Shown: positions 36,613-45,682 of the stretch, one piece after another
How positions within the stretch are numbered: position 1 is the first letter of the stretch
Layout of the letters: each line of letters opens with the position of its first letter
From: Mesorhizobium qingshengii
GTDB lineage: Bacteria; Pseudomonadota; Alphaproteobacteria; Rhizobiales; Rhizobiaceae
NCBI RefSeq assembly: GCF_900103325.1
Contig: NZ_FMXM01000011.1
Coordinates: forward strand, 1 to 64,000
DNA length: 64,000 nt
Direction of reading: 5' to 3'
Position numbers and translations under genes: made by a program
Notes under the pieces: model-generated
Databases searched by the model: none
What the model was told of the DNA's origin: nothing
What the model saw: only the letters and a program-made list of their open reading frames with translations

Positions 36613-37515
36613 ATGTCAGTCGTCTATCGACCTGCCCGCGCGCAAGATCTGAAGCGAGCTGACGAGCTTGTCGTTGCCAGCATCAACGAGCTTACCGAAC
36701 GCCATGGCTTTGGGCCGATGGCTGTCTCGCGCCCAACCAATTTCCAATCGTTTTCCTTGAAGGATGACGCCGCTGGTTTGTGGGTGGCGCAAGACGCTGA
36801 TGAAATCCTCGGCTTCGCCTGGAGCTGGGTTTGCGGCGATCTGTGGTTTCTCGCCCAGTTGTTCGTGTCGCCCGGTCATCAGGGCAGCGGGATCGGCAAC
36901 GAACTGCTGAAACGAACGCTGGAGCATGCGCGGCAATCCGGTGCTACCAGCAAGGCCCTGATCACCTTCAGCTTCAATACGGTGTCACAAGGACTCTATA
37001 TCAGGCACGGATTGTTCCCGCGATTTCCGATTTACAATCTCAGCGTCGCGCGGGATGTCCTCACAACTCGATTGCGAAATGCACCGCTGCGATGCTTGCC
37101 CCTGAAGGACACAGCTTCGCATGTGCGCAATCTTGCCCGGATCGACAGTCTGGCCTTGGGTGTTTCACGCGAGAAACATCATCGATATCTGATCAACGAC
37201 GACGCGACGACAGGTTTCGGTCTCTATGACGGAGATGACTGCCTCGGCTACGCCTATGTCGGTAGCAACGGTCACATTGGACCACTTGCCGTCATGCAAC
37301 CCGACGTTCTCGACGCCGCCTTCAGGACCGCGCTGAACCTGGCTGCGGAGACAGGTTCTTCGTCGGTGTCGGCGTTTCTCCCTGGCACGACGGACAGCGT
37401 TCTAAGCTCCGCTGTCGAGCACGGGATGCGCATCACGCTTCCCATGGTTCTGATGTCAACGCGGGATCTGGGCGATTGGTCGCAATATGTACCCCGGAAT
37501 CCTGGTTTCATGTGA
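36613..37515 (+). CDS. GNAT family N-acetyltransferase, two-domain
   Basis: A 300-residue protein. The N-terminal half is a GNAT acetyltransferase with the acetyl-CoA site Leu-Phe-Val-Ser-Pro-Gly-His-Gln-Gly-Ser-Gly-Ile-Gly at about residues 83-95. The C-terminal half looks like a second, more degenerate GNAT-like domain (Tyr-Ala-Tyr-Val-Gly-Ser-Asn-Gly near 215). The acceptor is unknown. ATG at 36613 has GGGGG 5 bases upstream. Stand-alone gene with lower GC in places than its neighbours. Confidence 0.82.
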   Translation: MSVVYRPARAQDLKRADELVVASINELTERHGFGPMAVSRPTNFQSFSLKDDAAGLWVAQDADEILGFAWSWVCGDLWFLAQLFVSPGHQGSGIGNELLKRTLEHARQSGATSKALITFSFNTVSQGLYIRHGLFPRFPIYNLSVARDVLTTRLRNAPLRCLPLKDTASHVRNLARIDSLALGVSREKHHRYLINDDATTGFGLYDGDDCLGYAYVGSNGHIGPLAVMQPDVLDAAFRTALNLAAETGSSSVSAFLPGTTDSVLSSAVEHGMRITLPMVLMSTRDLGDWSQYVPRNPGFM

Positions 37516-37635
37516 CCGAGACATGCGCTGTTTGGCGACCGCGTGCTGCAGCGCCGCCGGGATCGATCATTAAATCGGAACCAATCGAGCCGTTGACGCA
37601 TTTCGCACCTGTATGCCGAGCATCCAGGATGAAAT

Positions 37636-38697
37636 ATGAAGATCGCCCATGTCGCGCCGCTTTATGAATCGGTGCCGCCCAGACTCTATGGCGGCACAGA
37701 GCGCATCGTCTCGTACCTGACCGAAGCGCTGGTCGATCTGGGGCATGAGGTGACGCTGTTTGCCAGCGGCGACAGCCACACCTCAGGAACGCTGGTAGCG
37801 GGCCGGGAATGCGCGTTGCGCCTCGATCCGCGCCCGTTGAAATCCGAGACGGCGGCGCATCTTTCGATGCTTGCCGAGGTGAGGCAACGCGCGCGCGAGT
37901 TTGACGTCATCCATTTCCACCTCAGCCACTTCCTGCACTTTTCCTTCTTCGAGGACATGGCGCAGCGTACGGTGACGACGCCGCATGGCAGGCTGGATTA
38001 CGTCGACCTGACGCCGGCCTATGAACGGTTCCCGCGTTTTCCGATGATTTCCATTTCGCGCAGCCAAAGGGCAGGCCTTGCCAAGGCCAACTGGCTGGCG
38101 ACGATCCACCACGGATTGCCGACCGATATCTACGAACCGACTTTCGAGACGACGGCGGAAGAACCCTATCTTGCCTTCCTCGGCCGGTTTTCACGCGACA
38201 AGCGCCCCGATCGCGCCATCGAGATCGCCTTGCGTTCCGGGCTGAGGCTGAAGCTTGCGGCAAAGATCGGTGATGACGATCGCGCCTATTTTCACGAGGT
38301 GGTCGAACCTTTGATCGATGGTGATCGCATCGACTATGTCGGCGAGATCGAGGAGGATCAGAAGGCGGAGTTTCTCGGCAAAGCGGCCGGCTTGCTGTTC
38401 CCCATCGACTGGCCGGAGCCGTTCGGTCTTGTCGCCATCGAGGCAATGGCCTGCGGCACGCCGGTGATCGCCTGGAATTGCGGCGCGCTGCCCGAGATCA
38501 TCGATCACGGCGTGACCGGTTTTATCGCGGATTCGGTGGATGGCGCCGTCGCCGCTGTGCCGGACCTGCTGCGGCTCGACAGGCGGAAAGTGAGAGCCGT
38601 TTTCGAAAAGCGGTTTTCCGCCAGAAGAATGGCCGGCGACTATCTGGCTGCCTATGCGCGCCTGGTCGGCGTCCCGACGCAAGCGAAGGCGTCGTGA
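37636..38697 (+). CDS. Glycosyltransferase family 4 (GT-B fold)
   Basis: A 353-residue cytoplasmic glycosyltransferase. It has the N-terminal Gly-Gly-Thr-Glu-Arg motif of family 4 and the C-terminal donor-binding domain: Phe-Leu-Gly-Arg-Phe-Ser-Arg-Asp-Lys-Arg-Pro near residue 183 and Glu-Pro-Phe-Gly-Leu-Val-Ala-Ile-Glu-Ala-Met-Ala-Cys-Gly-Thr-Pro near 262, where the two Glu form the E-x7-E motif. The sugar and acceptor are unknown. It heads a block with a debranching enzyme and trehalose synthesis genes, so a role in glucan metabolism or stress is plausible. AGGA lies about 6 bases before the ATG. Confidence 0.88.
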   Translation: MKIAHVAPLYESVPPRLYGGTERIVSYLTEALVDLGHEVTLFASGDSHTSGTLVAGRECALRLDPRPLKSETAAHLSMLAEVRQRAREFDVIHFHLSHFLHFSFFEDMAQRTVTTPHGRLDYVDLTPAYERFPRFPMISISRSQRAGLAKANWLATIHHGLPTDIYEPTFETTAEEPYLAFLGRFSRDKRPDRAIEIALRSGLRLKLAAKIGDDDRAYFHEVVEPLIDGDRIDYVGEIEEDQKAEFLGKAAGLLFPIDWPEPFGLVAIEAMACGTPVIAWNCGALPEIIDHGVTGFIADSVDGAVAAVPDLLRLDRRKVRAVFEKRFSARRMAGDYLAAYARLVGVPTQAKAS

Positions 38698-38747
38698 ACA
38701 GCGCCGCGTTCTGCCGACGGGAACGAAACGACAGGGATCTGTGACGA

Positions 38748-40910
38748 ATGGCCCAACTCGACGAGCGCCAACTCGATCCCGCCGTAGCGCTTGCATCGCT
38801 CGACGCGACCGCTCCTCGTGAGCCACACCGGCTGTTCGCGCTCAAGCAGGGCGACTGCTTTGTCGTCGCCGATGCCTATGGCGACATACGTGGCGCCGGC
38901 GACGGTTTCTTTCGCGACGACACGCGGGTGCTCTCCGAATTCCGGCTGACTGTCGGCGGCAGGCAGACATCGTTGCTGGGCGCGTCGCTCAGCCAGGACA
39001 ATGTGCTGTTCACAACCAACCTGACCAACCTGCCGATGCTAAGTGCCGGCGGCCACGACATTCCGCAGGGCGCGATCCATGTCGAACGCGTCCGGCTGCT
39101 CTGGCAGGACAGGCTGTTCGAACGCATCACCCTTTCCAACTACAGCCGGGAAAATTCGACGATCGGGGTTTCCCTGCACTTTGCCGCCGATTTCCGCGAT
39201 ATGTTCGAAGTGCGCGGCTCGACGCGGCTCAGGCGCGGCATGGCTCATGCGGCCGAGACTGGTGTGGCATCGGTCCTGCTGCGTTACGACGGGTTGGACG
39301 GGCTGGCGCGCGCATCGGCGATATCGTTTTCGCAGGCACCGGATCAACTGACGGCCGACCGCGCCGATTTCCTGCTCGCGGTGACCAAGCGCACCAGCAA
39401 GGTGCTCTATGTCGAAGTCGGTGCCGAGGCGGCGGACGCGCCTGATCGCGACCGGTTCCGTGCCGCCGCCGCCCGGGCGCGCTTTGGCATGCGGGCCAAG
39501 CGTCGCCATGGCGCGACAGTGCACAGCTCCGGCCGCGTCTTCAACGACTGGGTCGAGCGCGCCCGCGCCGATGTCGCGCTGCTGACCACCGAGCTTTCGA
39601 CCGGACCCTACCCCTATGCCGGAATCCCCTGGTTTTCGACGGCGTTCGGACGCGACGGCGTCATCTCGGCGCTGCAGATGCTCTGGCTCAATCCGGGCCT
39701 TGCACGGGGCGTACTGGCCTTCCTTGCGCAGCATCAGGCGACCGAGACGTCGCCGTTCAGCGATTCGCAACCGGGCAAGATCATGCACGAGACCCGCAAG
39801 GGCGAAATGGCGGCGCTGCGGGAGCTTCCCTTCGGCCGCTACTATGGTGGCGTCGATACGACGCCGCTCTACATCCATCTCGCCTGCGCCTATGCCGATC
39901 GAACCGGTGACATGGCGTTCATCGACCGCCTTTGGCCGTCGCTGTGCGCCGCGGCCGAATGGACGGAGGAGGCTGGCCGCGAGACCGGGTTCGTGACCTA
40001 TCTGCGGGCGGCGGAGTCCGGCCTCGCCAACCAGGGGTGGAAGGACAGCTTCGATTCCATCTTTCATGCCGATGGCCGCATCCCCAAGGGGCCGATCGCC
40101 CTGGTCGAGGTGCAAGGCTATGTCTTTGCCGCCTTCCGGGGGCTGGCGAAACTTGCCCGTCGCCGTGGCGAGGACGAGAAAGCCGATCACTGGGACGGCC
40201 GCGCCGAGGCCATGCGGGCCGCGGTGGAACGCGATTTTTGGCTGGATGATCTCGGCTTCTATGCCGTGGCGATCGACGGATCCGGGGAGCCTTGCAAGGT
40301 ACGGACCTCGAATGCGGGACATCTTCTGTTTGTCGGGCTTCCCGAGCCGGCGCGGGCGCAGATGGTCGCCGAGCAGCTTCTTTCCGCCTCCTTCCATTCC
40401 GGCTGGGGCTTGAGGACGCTTGCCGACGACGCCGTGTTTTTCAACCCGATGTCGTACCACAATGGCTCGATCTGGCCGCACGACACCGCGCTCTGCGGTG
40501 CCGGCCTGGCGCGCTATGGCGAGCGTGAAAGCGTGGTTCGCCTGATGAGCGGCACGTTCGAGTCGGCGGTCCATTTCAACATGCGGCTGCCCGAACTATT
40601 CTGCGGTTTTACGCGCGCCCCGGGCGAAGCACCGATCGCCTATCCCGTTGCCTGCCTGCCGCAAGCGTGGTCGGCGGGTTCCGCCTTCATGCTGATGCAA
40701 GCCTGCCTTGGCCTGGAGATCGACGGCTGGGACGGGGAAATCCGCGTTACCCGCCCCAGGCTGCCGATCGGCATCGATACGCTCACTCTGCGGCATCTGG
40801 GCGTTGGCGACACAAAGGTCGACCTGACGTTCCAGCGTGTCGGCGATCGGGTGGTCGCTTTTCTCGCCGACCGGCATGAAGGGCTGGTGCCGCTCATCGT
40901 CCGGACATGA
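38748..40910 (+). CDS. Amylo-alpha-1,6-glucosidase (glycogen debranching enzyme-like)
   Basis: A 720-residue enzyme with an N-terminal beta domain (about residues 20-220, GDE_N_bis type) and a C-terminal (alpha/alpha)6 toroid of the debranching/GH15-GH63 clan: Phe-Ser-Thr-Ala-Phe-Gly-Arg-Asp near residue 297, Asn-Gln-Gly-Trp-Lys-Asp-Ser near 428, and Gly-Ser-Ile-Trp-Pro-His-Asp near 575. No signal peptide, so cytoplasmic. Likely trims alpha-1,6 branches or short glucosides. The downstream trehalose genes suggest shared control under stress. Its stop codon falls inside a 17-bp tandem duplication. Confidence 0.87.
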   Translation: MAQLDERQLDPAVALASLDATAPREPHRLFALKQGDCFVVADAYGDIRGAGDGFFRDDTRVLSEFRLTVGGRQTSLLGASLSQDNVLFTTNLTNLPMLSAGGHDIPQGAIHVERVRLLWQDRLFERITLSNYSRENSTIGVSLHFAADFRDMFEVRGSTRLRRGMAHAAETGVASVLLRYDGLDGLARASAISFSQAPDQLTADRADFLLAVTKRTSKVLYVEVGAEAADAPDRDRFRAAAARARFGMRAKRRHGATVHSSGRVFNDWVERARADVALLTTELSTGPYPYAGIPWFSTAFGRDGVISALQMLWLNPGLARGVLAFLAQHQATETSPFSDSQPGKIMHETRKGEMAALRELPFGRYYGGVDTTPLYIHLACAYADRTGDMAFIDRLWPSLCAAAEWTEEAGRETGFVTYLRAAESGLANQGWKDSFDSIFHADGRIPKGPIALVEVQGYVFAAFRGLAKLARRRGEDEKADHWDGRAEAMRAAVERDFWLDDLGFYAVAIDGSGEPCKVRTSNAGHLLFVGLPEPARAQMVAEQLLSASFHSGWGLRTLADDAVFFNPMSYHNGSIWPHDTALCGAGLARYGERESVVRLMSGTFESAVHFNMRLPELFCGFTRAPGEAPIAYPVACLPQAWSAGSAFMLMQACLGLEIDGWDGEIRVTRPRLPIGIDTLTLRHLGVGDTKVDLTFQRVGDRVVAFLADRHEGLVPLIVRT

Positions 40911-40936
40911 TCCGGGTCAGGACATGATCCGGGCCA
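40903..40936. repeat. 17-bp tandem duplication at the end of the debranching gene
   Basis: Two copies of GGACATGATCCGGG(T/C)CA follow each other directly with one mismatch. The first copy contains the TGA stop codon of the debranching gene. Confidence 0.7.
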
Positions 40937-41072
40937 AATTGGCCGGAACCGATCCCGTCCTTGTGCGTTGCAAAATGCGGGTCCGAACGGCGGCCAAGTC
41001 GCCGACGGACAACTTCAGACCAGAAACACGAACAAATCGGCCGCCGAACGGCCGGAAACGAGTTGGCATTCA

Positions 41073-42851
41073 ATGACAGACTATGGCGCGGACCTGCTTT
41101 GGGTTCTGATTCTTGCGAGCCTCGGCTTTTCCGCTTTTGCTGTTTTCTTCTCCATATCGCGGCAACGCCGCAGTCATCCTCCGGCGGTTATACATCCCGC
41201 CGGCGAAGACGTCGCGGCGGAAGCGGCGCGCAAGGTGATACGCGAGTTCGAAAAGAACGGCCAATCGGTCGATGCCGCCCTGGTGACATGGTCGCCCGAA
41301 ACCCTGCGCAAGATCCTGGCCGACGATCTGCCGGATGCCCAGGTCATCGTGGTGTCCAACCGCGAGCCCTACATCCACAACAGCAAGGATGATGGCATTG
41401 AATTGCTGGTGCCTGCCAGCGGCCTGGTTTCGGCGCTCGAGCCGATCACCCGCGCCTGTGCCGGCACCTGGATCGCCTATGGCGGCGGAACGGCGGACCG
41501 TCTTACGGTCGACAAGGACGACCGCGTGCAGGTGCCACCCGGCAATCCTTCCTACACGCTGCGCCGGGTCTGGCTGACGGAGGAAGAGCATCAGGGCTAT
41601 TATCTCGGCTTCGCCAATGAGGGCCTGTGGCCACTTTGTCATATCGCCTTTACCCGGCCGATCTTTCGCGCCTCGGACTGGGAGGCCTATGAAGCCGTCA
41701 ACCGGAAGTTCGCCGATACGGTGGTTGCCGAAGCGCGCAACGAGCGGCCGATCGTGCTGGTCCAGGACTACCATTTCGCGCTGTTGCCACGGATGATCCG
41801 CGAGCGCCTGCCCGAGGCGATCGTCATCACCTTCTGGCACATCCCGTGGCCGAACTCGGAGGTGTACAGTATCTGCCCGTGGCGTGAGCGCATTCTCGAG
41901 GGGTTGCTCGGCAGCTCGATCATCGGCTTCCACACCCAGTTCCACGCCAACAATTTCACCGAGAGCGTCGACCGCTTCCTGGAAAGCCGCATCGAGCGGG
42001 CCGATGCGGCCATCTCCTATGGCGGACAAACAACGCTGGTGCACGCCTACCCCATCTCCATAGAGTGGCCGGCGGAACTTCTGGCAAAACTGCCTGATGT
42101 GGATGCGTCCCGCGCCAGCCTGCGCGAGCGGTTCGGACTGAAGGCGGACGTCAAGCTGTGCGTCGGCGTCGAACGCCTCGACTACACCAAGGGTATTCTC
42201 GACCGCTTCCAGGCGCTGGAAGAATTGTTCATCAAACATCCCGAATGGGTTGGGAAGCTGGTTCTGCTGCAGATCGCGGCACCCAGCCGCGGTACGCTGC
42301 CTGCCTACAAGCAACTCCACGACGAATGCCACCGCTACGCCGAAGAGCTCAACCAGCGCTATGGCAGCGAGGGCTACAGGCCGGTGGTCATGGTGGCCGA
42401 GCATCACTCGCAGGAACAGGTCTACGAGATCTACCGGGCCGCCGACATATGCATGGTCACCAGTCTGCATGACGGCATGAACCTTGTCGCAAAGGAATTC
42501 GTCGCGGCGCGCGACGACGAACAGGGCGTGCTGTTGCTCAGCACGTTTGCCGGAGCCTCGCGCGAACTGCTGGAAGCCCTGATCGTCAATCCCTACGATC
42601 CGGCAATGATGGGCGAGGCGCTGTTGCAGGCGCTGACCATGACGCCCGACGAGCAGCGCCAACGCATGCGCCCGATGCGCGAGATGGTCCGCAACAACAA
42701 TGTCTATCGCTGGGCCGGCAGCATGCTTCTGGATGCGGCGCGCTTGCGCAAGCGTGGTGACGTCGATCGGGCAACGGGCACTGCCGACCGGCCGCCAGGT
42801 ATCGACAATGTCGTTTCCATGTTCGAACGCAAAAGGGTGGCAATGTCATGA
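41073..42851 (+). CDS. otsA: Trehalose-6-phosphate synthase with N-terminal membrane segment
   Basis: Makes trehalose 6-phosphate from UDP-glucose and glucose 6-phosphate. The 592-residue protein is a GT20 enzyme: [32 protein letters not shown] and Leu-His-Asp-Gly-Met-Asn-Leu-Val are all conserved. Unlike E. coli OtsA (about 470 residues) it has about 100 extra N-terminal residues, beginning with a hydrophobic segment (about residues 8-28) followed by Arg-Gln-Arg-Arg, so it is probably anchored to the inner membrane. The frame is open upstream to 40968 but ATG 41073 is the first start that gives this segment. It overlaps otsB by 4 bases. Confidence 0.9.
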   Translation: MTDYGADLLWVLILASLGFSAFAVFFSISRQRRSHPPAVIHPAGEDVAAEAARKVIREFEKNGQSVDAALVTWSPETLRKILADDLPDAQVIVVSNREPYIHNSKDDGIELLVPASGLVSALEPITRACAGTWIAYGGGTADRLTVDKDDRVQVPPGNPSYTLRRVWLTEEEHQGYYLGFANEGLWPLCHIAFTRPIFRASDWEAYEAVNRKFADTVVAEARNERPIVLVQDYHFALLPRMIRERLPEAIVITFWHIPWPNSEVYSICPWRERILEGLLGSSIIGFHTQFHANNFTESVDRFLESRIERADAAISYGGQTTLVHAYPISIEWPAELLAKLPDVDASRASLRERFGLKADVKLCVGVERLDYTKGILDRFQALEELFIKHPEWVGKLVLLQIAAPSRGTLPAYKQLHDECHRYAEELNQRYGSEGYRPVVMVAEHHSQEQVYEIYRAADICMVTSLHDGMNLVAKEFVAARDDEQGVLLLSTFAGASRELLEALIVNPYDPAMMGEALLQALTMTPDEQRQRMRPMREMVRNNNVYRWAGSMLLDAARLRKRGDVDRATGTADRPPGIDNVVSMFERKRVAMS

Positions 42852-43588
42852 GCGACACCTTGCAAAAGCCGCAGACCTTGCTGACCGGCGAATGGGCGCT
42901 GTTCCTCGACATCGACGGCACCCTGCTGGAACATGCGGAACACCCAGATGCTGTCTCGGTCAGTGACGAGCTTCGCTCTTTGCTGCAAGGCCTGGATCAC
43001 AAGTTGAACGGAGCATTGGCCTTCATCACCGGCCGCTCCGTTGCGGCTGTAGACCATCTGTTTCAGCCTCTGAAGCTGCGCGCAGCCGGGCTTTATGGTC
43101 TGGAACACCGGCTCCTGCCGGACGACGACGTGGAGGTCGCGGGAGAGCCGGCGGATATTGCCGCACTTGCCGAAGAGATAGAGGCAGAGCTCGGTCGCGG
43201 GCAGGTCTATATCGAACGCAAAGGGCGGGTGCTGGCCATCCACACGCGCGCCGCCCCGCATCTGCTTCCGCGCGCGACGCAGCTTGTCGAGCAAGCGTTG
43301 GCCAGCCTGCCCAAGGGCTACCGGGTGGTTCCGGGCAATGCCGGTGTGGAACTTTTGCCGCTCGAGGCCGCCAAGGGCGCCGCGATCCGGCGTTTCATGG
43401 ACATCGCGCCCTTCACAGGCCGCCGCCCGGTCTTCCTGGGCGATGACACGTCGGACGAAAACGGCTTCGAAGCCGTAAATGATGCCGGCGGCATATCAAT
43501 ACGGGTCAGACCACCAACGCATACCACCGCGCGGTACGGCCTTGCCGGTGTTGCCGAAACGCTCGCCTGGCTGAGAGGTCAACTTTAG
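42848..43588 (+). CDS. otsB: Trehalose-6-phosphate phosphatase
   Basis: Dephosphorylates trehalose 6-phosphate to trehalose. A 246-residue HAD-superfamily enzyme with the nucleophile motif Asp21-Ile-Asp23-Gly-Thr-Leu, the second motif Ile-Thr-Gly-Arg-Ser near 56 and the metal motif Gly-Asp-Asp-Thr-Ser-Asp-Glu near 199. The ATGA overlap with otsA means coupled translation. Trehalose is a common osmoprotectant in rhizobia. Confidence 0.93.
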   Translation: MSDTLQKPQTLLTGEWALFLDIDGTLLEHAEHPDAVSVSDELRSLLQGLDHKLNGALAFITGRSVAAVDHLFQPLKLRAAGLYGLEHRLLPDDDVEVAGEPADIAALAEEIEAELGRGQVYIERKGRVLAIHTRAAPHLLPRATQLVEQALASLPKGYRVVPGNAGVELLPLEAAKGAAIRRFMDIAPFTGRRPVFLGDDTSDENGFEAVNDAGGISIRVRPPTHTTARYGLAGVAETLAWLRGQL

Positions 43589-43657
43589 GGAGAGCCGAGG
43601 GACGCAACGCGATCGGGCATCTTGGAAAAGGTATTTCGGTCAGGAAAGGAACGTTCA

Positions 43658-43903
43658 ATGGGACGCTTTGCACGTTTGGTTCGCGAGATCACGCCGAGCT
43701 GGCTTAATCCTCAATCCCGCCATGGGGCCGCTGGCGCCTCACTGTCCGGCGACGCGGATTCGAGTTGGCGGGAAGCGATCGATAACAAGATGTATGGGGC
43801 CGATACCTCCGACTATTCCCATGTCCCGGAACAACCTGCTTCAGGAGCGGCGAGACCGGCCGGCGACAGGCCCAAGAAGATGGCTCCAAGGAAAGCCAAA
43901 TGA
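43658..43903 (+). CDS. Small hypothetical protein downstream of otsB, 81 aa
   Basis: Not a family I recognise. The 81-residue protein has a basic N-terminus (Gly-Arg-Phe-Ala-Arg), an acidic and serine-rich middle and a very basic tail (Lys-Lys-Met-Ala-Pro-Arg-Lys-Ala-Lys), with no signal peptide or membrane segment, so it is probably cytoplasmic and partly disordered. AGGAAAGGA lies 7 bases before the ATG, which supports expression. It starts 69 bases after otsB and may be in the same transcript. Confidence 0.6.
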   Translation: MGRFARLVREITPSWLNPQSRHGAAGASLSGDADSSWREAIDNKMYGADTSDYSHVPEQPASGAARPAGDRPKKMAPRKAK

Positions 43904-43983
43904 GGTAGCAGATCCTGGCGGTGCCTGATGGCTCGCCATGATCTTTGTTCGCCGCGCCTGCTTTCCCACTTTGACAGGTCTGG

Positions 43984-44001
43984 GGCGGCCTCACGGCCGC
44001 C
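43984..44001. terminator. G/C hairpin between two convergent genes
   Basis: GGCGGCC, TCAC, GGCCGCC: a perfect 7-bp stem with a 4-base loop in the 111-base gap between the small protein gene and the convergent short-chain dehydrogenase gene. No T-tract. Confidence 0.45.
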
Positions 44002-44014
44002 ACAATGACGTCCA

Positions 44015-44737
44015 TCAGGCCGCAAACCGCAGGCCGCCGTCGCAGGTCAGCACCTGGCCAGTCATGAAGCCGTTCGAGACGAGAAAGGCGATGGCGTCGG
44101 CGACGTCCTCGGCGCGGCCGATACGGCCGACCGGGGTCTTGCCGGCATAGTCGGCAAAGATTGCCCGCCTTTGCTCTTCGGCCAGAAAGTCCCACCAGGG
44201 CGTGTCGATGACGCCGGGCGCCACGACATTGACGCGCAGCGGCTTCAACTCCACCGCCAGGATCGGCACCACGGTCAAAAGCATGCCGTTGATGGCGGCA
44301 ATGCCGGCGACACCCGGCATGGCGAGCTGAGCCGAGACCGCCGAGATGAAGGTGACCGACCCGCCCTTGTTCAGGGTCGGTAAGGCGGCCTGCAGGCAGG
44401 ACAATTGTGGCCTTACTTTCTCGTCGACGCCGCTGCCGATGTCGGTCAGGTCAAGCGTATGGAAGGGGCCAAGGCCCTTGCCGCCGCTGGCCGCCAGCAC
44501 CAGGTGATCGAAAGGGCCTAGGCGTTCGAAGAAGCTGCCGACCTCGTCCGGCTTCGAGGCATCGAAAGCAGCCTTCTCGGCGGCGCCGCCAATGCTCTTC
44601 CACGCGCTGTTGAGCTTGTCCTGGTTGCGCCCGGTGATCGTCACCTTCATGCCCAGCCCAAGCAGTTTGCGCGCGGTCGCGAGGCCGATGCCGGATGAGC
44701 CGCCGATGATGACGGCGTGTTGGATTGTCTCGGTCAT
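44015..44737 (-). CDS. Short-chain dehydrogenase-like protein lacking the usual catalytic Tyr-Lys pair
   Basis: A 240-residue Rossmann-fold protein. The cofactor motif Gly-Gly-Ser-Ser-Gly-Ile-Gly (about residues 12-18) and Val-Ala-Pro-Gly-Val-Ile-Asp-Thr-Pro-Trp-Trp (near 190) mark the classical SDR family. At the catalytic Tyr-x-x-x-Lys position the protein reads Ile-Ala-Ala-Ile-Asn, so Tyr and Lys are replaced. It may bind NAD(P) without normal oxidoreductase activity or use another mechanism. The gene overlaps the upstream SDR gene by four bases (ATGA), so the pair is translated together. Confidence 0.85.
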   Translation of the reverse strand: MTETIQHAVIIGGSSGIGLATARKLLGLGMKVTITGRNQDKLNSAWKSIGGAAEKAAFDASKPDEVGSFFERLGPFDHLVLAASGGKGLGPFHTLDLTDIGSGVDEKVRPQLSCLQAALPTLNKGGSVTFISAVSAQLAMPGVAGIAAINGMLLTVVPILAVELKPLRVNVVAPGVIDTPWWDFLAEEQRRAIFADYAGKTPVGRIGRAEDVADAIAFLVSNGFMTGQVLTCDGGLRFAA

Positions 44738-45579
44738 GAATGCTGTTCCTTGGATGGTGGGGAAGTCGGGCCGACGAGGTCGAGGCTCAAGGCTCGCAAT
44801 TGCTGTCTTGCCTTGGCGTCGTAGGTCTGGGCGTCGGCGCGGGATTCGCGCAAGCCGTCGAAATAGAGGCCGCTGCGCCCTTCCAGTGCCGGGGAGGTGG
44901 CCAGATTGAGGATGGCGTCGGCGCCGGTCTCGACCGAACTCCATGGCGTCACGCCGGCCTGGCGGACCATGGTGGTGTTCATGTAGCTGGCCGGATGCAG
45001 CGCGTTGACGGTGACGCCGCTGCCTTTCAGGTCCTGCGCCAGGCCGACGGTGAACAGGATCTGCGCCAGCTTGCTCTGGCAGTAGGCGCGCACGCCGTCA
45101 TAGGAACGGGTCAGCATGACGTCGCTGAAATCGATCGCCTGCTGGCCGGCCGAGGCGACATTGACGATGCGCGCCGGAGCGCTGGCCTTGAGCAATGGCA
45201 GGAGCTCCGCGGTCAGCAGGAAACCGGCGAGATAGTTGACCGCGAAGCGCAGTTCGTAGCCGTCGGCGCTGACCTGCCTTTTGGCGCCTTGGCCTGCCGT
45301 GCCGATGCCGGCATTGTTGATGAGGATGTCGAGCCGGTCTGTCCTGGCGCGCACGGTCTCGGCGAGACGGCGGACCTCGGCCAGCGAGGAGAGGTCGGCG
45401 ACCAGAAGCTCGGCCTTGCCGCCGGCGGCTTCGATTTCGGCCACGGTCGCCTTGCCGCGCGCCGCGTCGCGGCCGTGCACCAGGACGCGGGCGCCAGCGG
45501 CGCCGAGCCTGTGCGCCACGACACGGCCGACGCCGTCGGTCGAGCCGGTGATGAGGATTGTCTTGTCTTTCAGTTCCAT
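44734..45579 (-). CDS. Short-chain dehydrogenase/reductase
   Basis: A 281-residue SDR with Thr-Gly-Ser-Thr-Asp-Gly-Val-Gly for NAD(P) binding at about residues 10-17, Asn-Asn-Ala-Gly near 85, and the catalytic Tyr-Cys-Gln-Ser-Lys near 155. Resembles retinol-dehydrogenase-like and protochlorophyllide-reductase-like SDRs. Substrate unknown. The ATG at 45579 has GGAGG 8 bases upstream. It is divergent from an XRE regulator, which is likely to control this SDR pair. Confidence 0.88.
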   Translation of the reverse strand: MELKDKTILITGSTDGVGRVVAHRLGAAGARVLVHGRDAARGKATVAEIEAAGGKAELLVADLSSLAEVRRLAETVRARTDRLDILINNAGIGTAGQGAKRQVSADGYELRFAVNYLAGFLLTAELLPLLKASAPARIVNVASAGQQAIDFSDVMLTRSYDGVRAYCQSKLAQILFTVGLAQDLKGSGVTVNALHPASYMNTTMVRQAGVTPWSSVETGADAILNLATSPALEGRSGLYFDGLRESRADAQTYDAKARQQLRALSLDLVGPTSPPSKEQHS

Positions 45580-45646
45580 GTTCGGAGCCTCCATTTCGTC
45601 GCTCCGAACCAAACATGGGACAGCTGGCGCGCGCCAAACAGTTCAA

Positions 45647-45676
45647 ACTTTATCCTGGTATCAATACTGCTATAAT
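45647..45676 (+). promoter_or_regulatory. Promoter and operator-like dyad of the XRE regulator gene
   Basis: A perfect TATAAT (45671-45676) lies only 6 bases before the start codon at 45683, so the message is probably leaderless. A weak -35 (ACTTTA, 45647-45652) is 18 bases upstream. Between them sits the dyad GTAT-CA-ATAC (45658-45667), a good place for a repressor. The divergent SDR genes start 104 bases away and may share this control. Confidence 0.45.
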
Positions 45677-45682
45677 GTGCCC

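Noticed and set aside
40968..41072. N-terminal extension of otsA to the upstream start
   Set aside because: The added 35 residues are low-complexity and no ribosome binding site precedes them; the ATG at 41073 places a membrane segment at the N-terminus.
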